A stretch of DNA of 5,454 bases, from contig NZYH01000009.1 of NCBI GenBank assembly GCA_002697825.1, positions 5,110 through 10,563 of the forward strand, given 5' to 3'. The notes beneath the pieces were generated by a model. That model was not told the origin of the DNA, ran no database searches, and saw only the letters and a program-made list of their open reading frames with translations. The translations under genes were made by a program, and so were the position numbers. Position 1 is the stretch's first letter. Each line of letters opens with the position of its first letter. This stretch comes from Nitrospina sp. GTDB taxonomy: Bacteria > Nitrospinota > Nitrospinia > Nitrospinales > VA-1. Shown here piece after piece: positions 1 to 5,454 of the stretch.

Positions 1-275
1 AGGGTTTCTTCAGACCGACAAAGATAAAAAACCTGCGAAGGAGATACCGGCCCGCCCACATAAATTTTACCTGAAGAAAAATCAGCCATTCCCATTTGTC
101 CAAACACTTCCTTGGGATCTATAGGAGCTGATCTATTGATAACTAAACCAAAAGAACCCTCACCATCATGATTGCATAATAAAACCACCGTTCTGGAAAA
201 GTTTGGATCTGGCAAAACGGGATTAGCAATCAGGAAATATCCTTTACCGTATTCTTCGTTGGATGGTTCTGGCAT
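1..275 (-). CDS. YqgE/AlgH family protein (UPF0301, DUF179), N-terminal half only
   Basis: My translation of the minus strand from the ATG at 275-273 gives 91 complete codons that run off the left edge. The family usually has about 185 residues, so roughly half is present. Family hallmarks seen: GYFLIANPVLPDPNFSRTVVL (residues 12-32), then a Cys/His-containing strand end (LCNHDGEGSFG, 33-43), GLVINRSAP (43-51) and GGPVSP (74-79). Members are soluble cytoplasmic proteins without a signal peptide. Their biochemical role is not established, although AlgH was named from alginate regulation in Pseudomonas. The start is fixed by a TAA stop 18 bases upstream in frame, with no other start codon between. 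There is no recognisable Shine-Dalgarno sequence, and the upstream LRR gene ends only 7 bases away, so translational coupling is plausible (inference). Family assignment is confident; function is not known. Confidence 0.92.
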   Translation of the reverse strand, partial: MPEPSNEEYGKGYFLIANPVLPDPNFSRTVVLLCNHDGEGSFGLVINRSAPIDPKEVFGQMGMADFSSGKIYVGGPVSPSQVFYLCRSEET

Positions 276-282
276 GACAGCT

Positions 283-903
283 TTATAAGTTTAAAGATTG
301 AAGCTTTTTAAAATTTTTTCCAACTTTAGCCTCCTCTTTTCCTTCCGTGGAAGCAAAGTTATTATCTAAAGCTATACTAACAAGCTCAGGAAACTTTTTT
401 GATGACGCTAATGCCAAAATTCCCTCATCGCCAATTTCGTTTTGGGCTAAATCTAGATCTTCTAATTTATCCAATTCGTTTTCCGATGCCATTATTTTTG
501 CACCCTCATCTTTAATATAATTGCGGTAGAGGTTGAGTGATTTCACTTTTTTAAAAACTTTGGAACGTATAAGATGACGAACTCCGTCCGGGCCAATATC
601 ATTTCCACCCAACTCTATCCAATTGACCTTTGAAAAAAGATCAGACTCCGCAAGCATCTTCAACCCGTCATTGCCTATGCGGTTACCTCCTAAATTGAGT
701 CGGCGTACCTTCACAACACGCTCATCTCGGGTAATGATCGTCATTCCATTAGGACCAACACAATAACCTTTTAGATTCAGTTCTTTCCCATCTGAACTTA
801 AAGTTTCCTCGATAACTTTTTCCATAGTTTCCCGCAATTTGTTACCTGTCAAAGTGCAGGGTTCTGCAGGTTTATAAATTTCAAAATGAGTGATAGATGG
901 CAT
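283..903 (-). CDS. Leucine-rich-repeat protein, ribonuclease-inhibitor type (206 aa)
   Basis: Residues 1-36 are a non-repetitive leader with no signal peptide or membrane segment, so the product is probably cytoplasmic. From residue 37 onward the protein is tandem LRRs with an exact 27-residue period: 37-63 (divergent), 64-90, 91-117, 118-144, 145-171, 172-198, and an eighth-residue fragment 199-206. The consensus is xxLxxLxLxxNxIGxxGxxxLAxSxxF, the RI-like class that forms alternating strand and helix and usually mediates protein binding. The protein ends at KKLQSLNL, just after the strand of the seventh repeat, so the solenoid lacks a visible C-terminal cap. The start ATG at 903-901 is preceded by a purine-rich AAGGGGG (908-914), a usable ribosome-binding site. 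The gene lies 7 bases before yqgE on the same strand. The LRR fold is clear; partner and role cannot be read from sequence. Confidence 0.88.
   Translation of the reverse strand: MPSITHFEIYKPAEPCTLTGNKLRETMEKVIEETLSSDGKELNLKGYCVGPNGMTIITRDERVVKVRRLNLGGNRIGNDGLKMLAESDLFSKVNWIELGGNDIGPDGVRHLIRSKVFKKVKSLNLYRNYIKDEGAKIMASENELDKLEDLDLAQNEIGDEGILALASSKKFPELVSIALDNNFASTEGKEEAKVGKNFKKLQSLNL
286..795 (-). repeat. Tandem 81-base (27-codon) LRR-encoding repeats
   Basis: Six full repeats and one truncated repeat (8 codons) lie in the LRR gene, phased exactly every 27 codons with no insertion or deletion between units. They are similar at protein level (LxL, N, G-x-x-G and a closing aromatic or hydrophobic residue) but clearly diverged in DNA, which points to old duplications under selection rather than recent expansion. 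The TAA stop interrupts the seventh unit. Confidence 0.8.
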
Positions 904-975
904 TCAGCCCCCTTATTTAATGTAAATGGCATTAACTCTTAAAAAAGATGAAATTAGCACACCAATCGCCATAAA

Positions 976-1050
976 AATTGATTAAAAACCCAAATAAAAA
1001 CAAATAATTGATTGCAAACAGGCTATTATAAGGTTGACAGAAAATCAATT
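976..1050. repeat. Three copies of AATTGATT in the hisI/LRR intergenic region
   Basis: AATTGATT occurs directly at 976-983 and 1006-1013, exactly 30 bases apart (about three helical turns), and inverted as AATCAATT at 1043-1050. The inverted copy lies in the spacer of the likely hisI promoter. This spacing could suit a regulator binding on one DNA face, but the sequence is AT-rich and eight-base matches arise easily by chance. Confidence 0.35.
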
Positions 1051-1078
1051 ATATTTTAGATTTCCCAGTTTCACTCAA
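1025..1078 (-). promoter_or_regulatory. Possible divergent promoter(s) for the LRR-yqgE pair
   Basis: Read on the minus strand, there are two perfect TATAAT hexamers, at 1053-1048 and 1030-1025. The first has TTGAGT at 1078-1073 as a possible -35, with a rather long 19-base spacer. The second lacks a well-spaced -35. Either would place the LRR promoter over the hisI promoter, so the two directions could compete for RNA polymerase. AT-rich sequence makes TATAAT cheap, hence the low confidence. Confidence 0.3.
1034..1062 (+). promoter_or_regulatory. Probable sigma70-type promoter for hisI-hisG
   Basis: A perfect -35 box TTGACA (1034-1039) is followed after 17 bases by TAGATT (1057-1062), matching four of six positions of the -10 consensus. 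Transcription would start near 1069-1070, leaving an untranslated leader of about 105 bases before hisI. The leader has no run of His codons and so no classical his attenuator. It does contain an imperfect stem, GAAAACT (1111-1117) with AGTTTTC (1141-1147), separated by a 23-base loop. Confidence 0.5.
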
Positions 1079-1174
1079 TGATTTGACAATTTCAGGCTTT
1101 TCTTTGTTTGGAAAACTATCACAATTAGCAATAATCTTTAAGTTTTCGAATGGTTTAACTAAAGGGGAGATGGT

Positions 1175-1546
1175 ATGGAACTCGATTTTGACAAAATGGG
1201 TGGATTGGTTCCCGCAATTATTCAAGACGCTGAAACCGGGAAAGTTTTAATGCTTGCCTATATGAATTCCATCGCATGGGAAAAAACCCTGGAAACTGGA
1301 AAAGCATGGTTCTACAGTCGCTCACGGGACAAGCAATGGATGAAGGGGGAAGAAAGCGGCAACGTACAAATTGTTAAAGAAGTTTTTGTCGATTGTGATG
1401 ACGATACCGTACTCCTGAAAGTCGAACAGGTAGGTAAAGCGGCTTGCCATAAGGGTTACACCAGTTGCTTTTTTAGAAAAGTCAACGGAGATGTAAAAAT
1501 AATAGAAGAAAAGGTCTTCGATCCAGATAAAGTTTATAAAAAATAA
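1175..1546 (+). CDS. hisI: Phosphoribosyl-AMP cyclohydrolase (HisI)
   Basis: Third step of histidine biosynthesis: opens the adenine ring of phosphoribosyl-AMP to give ProFAR, in the cytoplasm. The 123-residue length fits a monofunctional enzyme; the phosphoribosyl-ATP pyrophosphatase (HisE) domain found in fused HisIE proteins is absent. Visible family motifs: LMLAYMN (25-31), [19 protein letters not shown] (45-63), VDCDDD (72-77), and [10 protein letters not shown] (90-99). In this family the Asp residues of DCDxD (73, 75, 77) bind Mg2+ and three conserved Cys (74, 91, 98) bind Zn2+; all are present. The start ATG has a strong AAAGGGGAG Shine-Dalgarno at 1161-1169, five bases upstream. A second ATG at 1170-1172 is out of frame. 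hisG follows after 33 bases on the same strand, suggesting one transcript. hisE is not in the window. Confidence 0.97.
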   Translation: MELDFDKMGGLVPAIIQDAETGKVLMLAYMNSIAWEKTLETGKAWFYSRSRDKQWMKGEESGNVQIVKEVFVDCDDDTVLLKVEQVGKAACHKGYTSCFFRKVNGDVKIIEEKVFDPDKVYKK

Positions 1547-1579
1547 ATTTTAAACCATTTAAAGGAAAGAAATTAATTC

Positions 1580-2458
1580 ATGAGTGGCAATGTTTTAAAA
1601 CTAGGAATCCCAAAAGGCAGTCTGGAAGAGGCTACGGTAAAACTTTTCGCCCGAGCAGGATACAATATCAGAATCAAAAGCCGGTCATATTTCCCCAGCA
1701 TTGATGATGTTGAAATTGAATGTATGTTGATTCGTGCTCAAGAAATAGCGCGCTATGTTGCTGATGGAGTCCTAGATGCAGGGCTCACCGGCAAAGACTG
1801 GATCATGGAAAACCGTGCCGATGTAGAAGAAATTGCACCGCTGGTTTATTCAAAAGTGTCAGCAAGGCCAGTCCGCTGGGTTTTGGCAGTACCCAACGAC
1901 TCCTCAATCCAAACGGTTAAAGATCTGCAAGGAAAACGAATTGCCACTGAAGTCGTTAACCTGACTACTGATTGGTTAAAGGGGCATGGTGTTACAGCTA
2001 ATGTTGAGTTTTCCTGGGGTGCTACAGAAGTGAAAGCTCCTAAGCTAGTCGATGCCATTGTTGAAGTTACAGAAACAGGCTCTTCCCTTAAAGCTAACAA
2101 TCTGAGAATTGTCGACACTTTAATGGAATCTACAACCCGCTTTATAATGAATAAAGCTGCAAGTCAAAATGATTGGAAAAGAAATAAAGTGGATCGATTG
2201 GTTTTAATGCTTCAAGGTGCAATGGCTGCAAATGGTAAGGTAGGTCTGATGCTCAATGCTCCAAAAAATAAGCTCGAAGAGATTATCAAAATATTCCCAC
2301 CTGGCAAAAAACCAACAGTCTCAGAACTAAGTGATCCAGATTGGGTAGCTGTTAATGTAATCCTCGAAGAAAAACTAGTAAGAGATATTGTGCCTGATCT
2401 TAAGAAAACCGGCTCCGAAGATATAGTTGAATATCCCTTAAACAAAATCATCCACTAG
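1580..2458 (+). CDS. hisG: ATP phosphoribosyltransferase, long form (HisG)
   Basis: Catalyses the first, committed step of histidine synthesis: ATP plus PRPP gives phosphoribosyl-ATP and PPi. The start [18 protein letters not shown] (6-23) is typical of the family. The PRPP-binding loop is visible as [18 protein letters not shown] (158-175). At 292 residues this is the long form: after the catalytic part comes a C-terminal region of about 75-80 residues (roughly 215-292, [23 protein letters not shown] onward) matching the ACT-like regulatory domain that gives histidine feedback inhibition. Short-form HisG is about 210 residues and needs HisZ; this one should not. The ATG at 1580 is preceded by AAAGGAAAG (1561-1569), a reasonable though slightly distant ribosome-binding site. 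It lies 33 bases after hisI. No hairpin terminator is seen in the 98 bases before the next gene. Confidence 0.97.
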   Translation: MSGNVLKLGIPKGSLEEATVKLFARAGYNIRIKSRSYFPSIDDVEIECMLIRAQEIARYVADGVLDAGLTGKDWIMENRADVEEIAPLVYSKVSARPVRWVLAVPNDSSIQTVKDLQGKRIATEVVNLTTDWLKGHGVTANVEFSWGATEVKAPKLVDAIVEVTETGSSLKANNLRIVDTLMESTTRFIMNKAASQNDWKRNKVDRLVLMLQGAMAANGKVGLMLNAPKNKLEEIIKIFPPGKKPTVSELSDPDWVAVNVILEEKLVRDIVPDLKKTGSEDIVEYPLNKIIH

Positions 2459-2556
2459 CCACCAGCCTTAGGGTCATTGGTAATCCTTGTCAACGAGTAA
2501 TTAAATAGAGCTTTTCAAACAACCTTTTACTGACCAAAAATCTCTTTTCAACCCCT

Positions 2557-3477
2557 ATGCAAGAAAATATTGAATCGGAACAGCCAAATGGCTCAGAGGT
2601 TCCCGAAGAAGAAACCAGTTCGGAAGAAACGACCGAAAATTCTCCTACCCAGTCATCTAGCAGTTATTCGAAGTTTGAAGAGCATGACGGGGAGGTCCTC
2701 CCACCGGAAAATAAAAAGAATAGCGGTTGTGGGGTTCTTATTTTTATCATTTTGCTTTTAACCGGTGGAGGTGGATACCTGTATTATACCGATCAGGTTC
2801 CAGCAAAAGCCGCCAAGTTGATAGAACCACTTTTAAACAAACTAAATCCTCTTCTCACTAAGGTTGCACCTCAACTTTCTCCTACTAAGAAACCAATTCC
2901 AGAAATAGAAAAACAAAGTCTGCCTCAAGCAATTGAAGGAAAAGTTCCTGTTCCAGAAAAAACAATAGTAACAGGAATAACGCCTTCAATCTCTAAAGAC
3001 CAAACCAAAGAGCATATTAGTGGTTCGCAATCTGAAATAAGTAAAGAGAAAGCTATTGAAACAATTGCCGCACCTTCTGAAAACCAAAAAGAAGAACATA
3101 TTAGTGGTTCACAATCTGAAACCAGTACGGAAATTATTGAACCTGATAATATGACCAATATTTCTGGTGCTGCTACAGAAGTTGACCATGCAGAAATAAA
3201 GCAGGCAAAAGGAACGCAGGAATCTAAAGACCTTAAAGCAACAACTTTGAAAGAACCTGCTCCTATTATTAACCCAATTGGATCTGCCCGTGATATAGAA
3301 AAGCACTCACAAAATTTTAAAGAAGAACCTGTTCAGCAAACGGAGACACGAAGAAACAAAGCGGTACAGGCATACCTTGACTTTTTTGAAGCAAGCCTAT
3401 TGAAGTTAGGAGAACTGGTTAAAACAGGATTCGTAAAAGGAAAAGATCTTTTGCAGCAATTCTTAAACAAAAATTAA
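2557..3477 (+). CDS. Unrecognised single-pass membrane protein with long charged tail (306 aa)
   Basis: I do not recognise a family. Residues 1-56 are hydrophilic and rich in Glu and Ser/Thr. Residues 58-77 form one hydrophobic segment (GVLIFIILLL then GGGG and YLYY), most likely a type II-like anchor with the tail outside the cytoplasm (inference). Residues 83-107 are amphipathic and Leu/Lys/Pro-rich; 110-265 are low-complexity Lys/Glu/Pro/Ser/Thr-rich and contain the duplicated EHISGSQSE; 266-306 form a second predicted amphipathic helix, basic at the end. The layout resembles linker or tether proteins such as TonB, but no conserved domain is seen. C58 is not a lipobox Cys because no hydrophobic signal precedes it. 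ATG 2557 is the only early in-frame Met; an in-frame TAG lies about 50 bases upstream, and there is no Shine-Dalgarno. It follows hisG by 98 bases. Its stop overlaps the mqnA stop by four bases on the opposite strand. Confidence 0.72.
   Translation: MQENIESEQPNGSEVPEEETSSEETTENSPTQSSSSYSKFEEHDGEVLPPENKKNSGCGVLIFIILLLTGGGGYLYYTDQVPAKAAKLIEPLLNKLNPLLTKVAPQLSPTKKPIPEIEKQSLPQAIEGKVPVPEKTIVTGITPSISKDQTKEHISGSQSEISKEKAIETIAAPSENQKEEHISGSQSETSTEIIEPDNMTNISGAATEVDHAEIKQAKGTQESKDLKATTLKEPAPIINPIGSARDIEKHSQNFKEEPVQQTETRRNKAVQAYLDFFEASLLKLGELVKTGFVKGKDLLQQFLNKN
3010..3120 (+). repeat. Internal direct repeat encoding EHISGSQSE, period 28 codons
   Basis: The 27-base unit at 3010-3036 recurs at 3094-3120 with only two synonymous differences (third bases of the first Glu codon and of a Ser codon). 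Looser similarity extends upstream (KDQTKEH against ENQKEEH). A third, decayed copy may be NISGAATE (residues 201-208). Near-identity of the core suggests a fairly recent 84-base tandem duplication inside the low-complexity tail of the 306-aa protein. Confidence 0.8.
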
Positions 3478-4283
3478 ACCACCCCCTCTTCGTAGGCAAA
3501 TTCAAAGGGAGTTTTTTTATCAATCAGTCCAGCAGACTTGCAAAGAGACTGAAAAAAACTCAATCCATCAAGCTCTTCAGCCCCCAAATTATAGCGAATC
3601 TTATTTTTTAAATAATCCACCAACATTGACTCTGGGAAACCTGTGTCGCGGGCTTGGGCTCTCGCAATAGTGGCAATTTTCATCAATCCTTCCTGTTTTG
3701 CTACGCGAAAGATTTCAACTATTCGCTCATCAATTTCAACTCCTTCTCTGACGGCAATCACCGCGTGAACAAAAGTTTTACCTGTTCTTTGAAACCATTC
3801 CTGGCTAAGATCATATATGGTTGCGTCTTCTTTTTTAAACCCTAAGGCAGGATCACCGATAATAAGTGCGGCATCATGCTCTTGCAACATTTTCTCTGGA
3901 TCTGGATCACAATCCATCCATTTTAAACTTGGTGAAAGTTCATCCTTGAACAAGAGTTTCAACAAGGCCACGGAAGTGCGCGACCGATTATCAATAGCCA
4001 AAGTTTTCAGAGTCGCCAAGGGATATTTAGAAACCAGCAAAACTGTTCCAACTTCATTTCTAGATGCAATAGAAATACCCGGAAATAAACGGACCCTATC
4101 TGCCTCCTTTAGGTATTCTATTGAAGGAATCATGGCAAAATCCAATTCCCCTTGGTTGAGCTTGTCAGAAAGGTGGGCTGGGTTCCCTGTATAAATATCC
4201 AACTTTATCCAATCACGCATTGCCTTCAAAGAAGCCAGTATGGGCTGGGCATTTATGAAATCGTGAATGCCAAATTTTAACAA
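3474..4283 (-). CDS. mqnA: Chorismate dehydratase, futalosine menaquinone pathway (MqnA)
   Basis: Dehydrates chorismate to 3-[(1-carboxyvinyl)oxy]benzoate, the first step of futalosine-dependent menaquinone synthesis, in the cytoplasm. The 269-residue length fits the MqnA/MqnD family, which shares the periplasmic-binding-protein fold but has no signal peptide. Motifs seen: N11-x-x-P14 near the start, GELDFAMIPSIEY (45-57), VGTVLLVSKYPL (78-89), LAIDNRSRTS (95-104), AALIIGDPAL (138-147), DLSQEW (158-163) and TGKTFVHAV (168-176). The MqnD-type N-terminal SPCPNDTF motif is absent, favouring MqnA. The start is TTG (4283-4281), supported by an AGGAG Shine-Dalgarno seven bases upstream; the next in-frame ATG is codon 22 and would remove the conserved N-terminus. 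No other menaquinone gene is visible. Upstream on the same strand is hppA, separated by a strong terminator hairpin. Confidence 0.92.
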   Translation of the reverse strand: MLKFGIHDFINAQPILASLKAMRDWIKLDIYTGNPAHLSDKLNQGELDFAMIPSIEYLKEADRVRLFPGISIASRNEVGTVLLVSKYPLATLKTLAIDNRSRTSVALLKLLFKDELSPSLKWMDCDPDPEKMLQEHDAALIIGDPALGFKKEDATIYDLSQEWFQRTGKTFVHAVIAVREGVEIDERIVEIFRVAKQEGLMKIATIARAQARDTGFPESMLVDYLKNKIRYNLGAEELDGLSFFQSLCKSAGLIDKKTPFEFAYEEGVV

Positions 4284-4290
4284 TTAAAAT

Positions 4291-4295
4291 CTCCT
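4291..4295 (-). promoter_or_regulatory. Ribosome-binding site fixing the TTG start of mqnA
   Basis: On the minus strand AGGAG (4295-4291) lies seven bases before TTG at 4283-4281, ideal spacing. It sits directly after the T-rich tail of the 4303-4336 terminator, so only about 19 bases separate the hairpin from the start codon. Confidence 0.8.
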
Positions 4296-4302
4296 AAAAA
4301 AT

Positions 4303-4336
4303 AAAAAGGGATGGGGGAATCCCCCCATCCCTTTTT
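4303..4336. terminator. Strong, symmetric (bidirectional-looking) intrinsic terminator
   Basis: A perfect 15-bp stem pairs AAAAAGGGATGGGGG (4303-4317) with CCCCCATCCCTTTTT (4322-4336) around a four-base loop. On the minus strand it follows the hppA stop by 17 bases and continues into TTTTTATTTTTT, a textbook rho-independent terminator for hppA. On the plus strand the stem also ends in five Ts, so it may stop transcripts arriving from the hisI-hisG-306-aa side through mqnA. Confidence 0.92.
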
Positions 4337-4353
4337 GAAAACAACTAAAACTA

Positions 4354-5454
4354 CTAAAGGAAAAACGGTGCCATAACCAAAGAAACAATAGACATCAATT
4401 TAATAAGGATATTCATTGCGGGTCCGGATGTGTCTTTCAAAGGATCACCTACGGTATCTCCAACAACCGTAGCGTGATGAGCATCGGAACCTTTACCTCC
4501 AAGGTTTCCGGCTTCCACATATTTTTTTGCATTATCCCATGCACCACCGCCGTTCGACATAAACAATGCCAGCAAAACACCAACTAGAGTAGCACCCATG
4601 AGCATTCCACCCAATGCTTCAGCACCTAGCAACGAACCAATAATGATCGGTGTTAAAAAAGCTACTACGCCAGGAGCAATCATTTCTTTCAATGCCGCCT
4701 GAGTACTAATATCGATACAACGTGCGCTATCTGGCTTACCTGTTCCTTCCATCAGTCCTGGAATTTCACGGAACTGTCGTCGAATCTCTTCAACCATAGT
4801 CATTGCAGCATTACCAACGGAAGTCATAGTCAATGCAGCAACATAGAAGGGAATCACGCCACCTAAAAACATACCGATAACTACATTGGTTTTAGTAATA
4901 TCGATAGAATCTATATTTGCCGCCTGAGTAAACGCCGCAAACAAGGCCAAAGCCGTTAACGCTGCTGAACCAATAGCAAAGCCCTTACCAATAGCAGCCG
5001 TTGTGTTACCGACCTGATCCAGTCCATCTGTAATTTTACGTGTGTCTTCACCCAGTCCCGCCATCTCAGAAATTCCTCCAGCGTTATCTGCTATTGGACC
5101 ATAAGCATCAACCGACATGGTAATACCTACAGTTGCCAACATGCCTACAGCAGAGAGTGCAACACCATAGAGGCCTGCAGATTCAGCACTGACATAAATG
5201 GTCAGTGCCATGATCACTACTGGAATAACACAACTTTCCATAGCCACCGCAAGACCGGTGATCATTACCGTAGCAACACCCGTATTGCTTGACTCAGCAA
5301 TCCTTACAACCGGCTTACTGGCCGTGTAGTATTCGGTGATCAAACCAATACCGATACCTGCCAAACAACCAAATAGAAGCGCAATAAATACTCCGGAGGG
5401 TAGGCCCATAACTTTGATTAGGAAAAATGCCACAAACAGCATCGCACCTGCACT
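4354..5454 (-). CDS. hppA: Membrane-bound cation-pumping pyrophosphatase, K+-dependent type, C-terminal half
   Basis: Hydrolyses cytoplasmic PPi and uses the energy to pump H+ or Na+ out across the inner membrane. About 366 codons are present; the frame is open to the right edge, so the N-terminal half (family members are about 650-800 residues) is missing and the Met at 5442 is internal. Counting from that Met: [19 protein letters not shown] (37-55), the acidic motif [13 protein letters not shown] (112-124), [13 protein letters not shown] (296-308), and [20 protein letters not shown] (318-337), all PPi/Mg2+-binding signatures. Several hydrophobic membrane helices lie between them. [10 protein letters not shown] (145-154) carries Ala at the position that is Lys in K+-independent enzymes, and Gly where those have Thr, so K+ dependence is predicted. 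The gate residues separating H+ from Na+ pumps lie outside the window. The stop is TAG (4356-4354), followed by the terminator. Confidence 0.96.
   Translation of the reverse strand, partial: SAGAMLFVAFFLIKVMGLPSGVFIALLFGCLAGIGIGLITEYYTASKPVVRIAESSNTGVATVMITGLAVAMESCVIPVVIMALTIYVSAESAGLYGVALSAVGMLATVGITMSVDAYGPIADNAGGISEMAGLGEDTRKITDGLDQVGNTTAAIGKGFAIGSAALTALALFAAFTQAANIDSIDITKTNVVIGMFLGGVIPFYVAALTMTSVGNAAMTMVEEIRRQFREIPGLMEGTGKPDSARCIDISTQAALKEMIAPGVVAFLTPIIIGSLLGAEALGGMLMGATLVGVLLALFMSNGGGAWDNAKKYVEAGNLGGKGSDAHHATVVGDTVGDPLKDTSGPAMNILIKLMSIVSLVMAPFFL

Noticed and set aside
1083..1111. Second TTGACA (1083-1088) as an additional hisI promoter
   Set aside because: No acceptable -10 hexamer lies 16-19 bases downstream; the sequence there is GTTTGG-like.
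1069..1174. his-operon attenuator with leader peptide
   Set aside because: No run of His codons, no usable leader ORF (the ATG at 1078 is followed at once by a stop codon), and no GC-rich terminator/antiterminator pair.
1846..2451. Minus-strand open frames inside hisG
   Set aside because: They are antisense shadows of a well-conserved hisG frame, with no family features or ribosome-binding sites of their own.
2477..2506. Promoter before the 306-aa gene (TTGGTA-18-TTAAAT)
   Set aside because: Both boxes match only four of six positions with a non-optimal spacer; not distinguishable from background in AT-rich sequence.
2722..2787. Lipoprotein signal peptide around Cys58 of the 306-aa protein
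   Set aside because: The hydrophobic stretch follows the Cys rather than preceding it, and 56 acidic residues come first, so it is a membrane anchor and not a lipobox.
3483..3520. Terminator for the 306-aa gene (CTCTT with GGGAG followed by seven Ts)
   Set aside because: The stem would be about five pairs including two G-U wobbles with a long loop, inside the mqnA 3' end; too weak to call.
3654..4194. Plus-strand open frames of 63 and 125 codons inside mqnA
   Set aside because: Antisense shadows of mqnA; the Ser/Ile-rich composition is typical of complement-strand translation.

Overview
This AT-rich stretch looks like an ordinary chromosomal segment from a Gram-negative-type bacterium. The supporting evidence is a YqgE/AlgH-family protein, a long-form HisG (HisZ-independent), the first enzyme of the futalosine menaquinone route (MqnA), and a membrane pyrophosphatase carrying the K+-dependent signature. 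This combination is common in deltaproteobacterial and Nitrospinota-like lineages. That placement is an inference from gene content and cannot be settled here. I see no insertion sequence, tRNA, rRNA, CRISPR array, phage gene or plasmid origin.

Layout: Positions 1-903, minus strand, hold a leucine-rich-repeat protein gene followed 7 bases later by the start of a yqgE/algH-family gene that leaves the window at base 1. Positions 904-1174 form a divergent intergenic region with the best sigma70-like promoter in the window and repeats of AATTGATT. Positions 1175-3477, plus strand, hold hisI, hisG and an unrecognised single-pass membrane protein gene (306 aa). Positions 3474-5454, minus strand, hold hppA (C-terminal half only, entering from the right edge), a strong hairpin terminator at 4303-4336, and mqnA. 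The plus-strand and minus-strand groups converge, and their stop codons share the bases TTAA at 3474-3477.

How the genes relate: HisG (step 1) and HisI (step 3) belong to histidine biosynthesis and are probably co-transcribed. MqnA makes the first futalosine-pathway intermediate from chorismate. The pyrophosphatase couples PPi hydrolysis to cation pumping. HisG releases PPi, as do many biosynthetic reactions, so there is a loose metabolic link, but nothing in the sequence shows a dedicated functional unit.

I did not find a convincing undescribed system. The items most worth a second look are the terminator hairpin pressed against the mqnA ribosome-binding site, the terminator-free convergent overlap, the 306-aa orphan membrane protein with an internal duplication, and the strictly 27-residue-phased LRR protein that stops inside a repeat just before yqgE.
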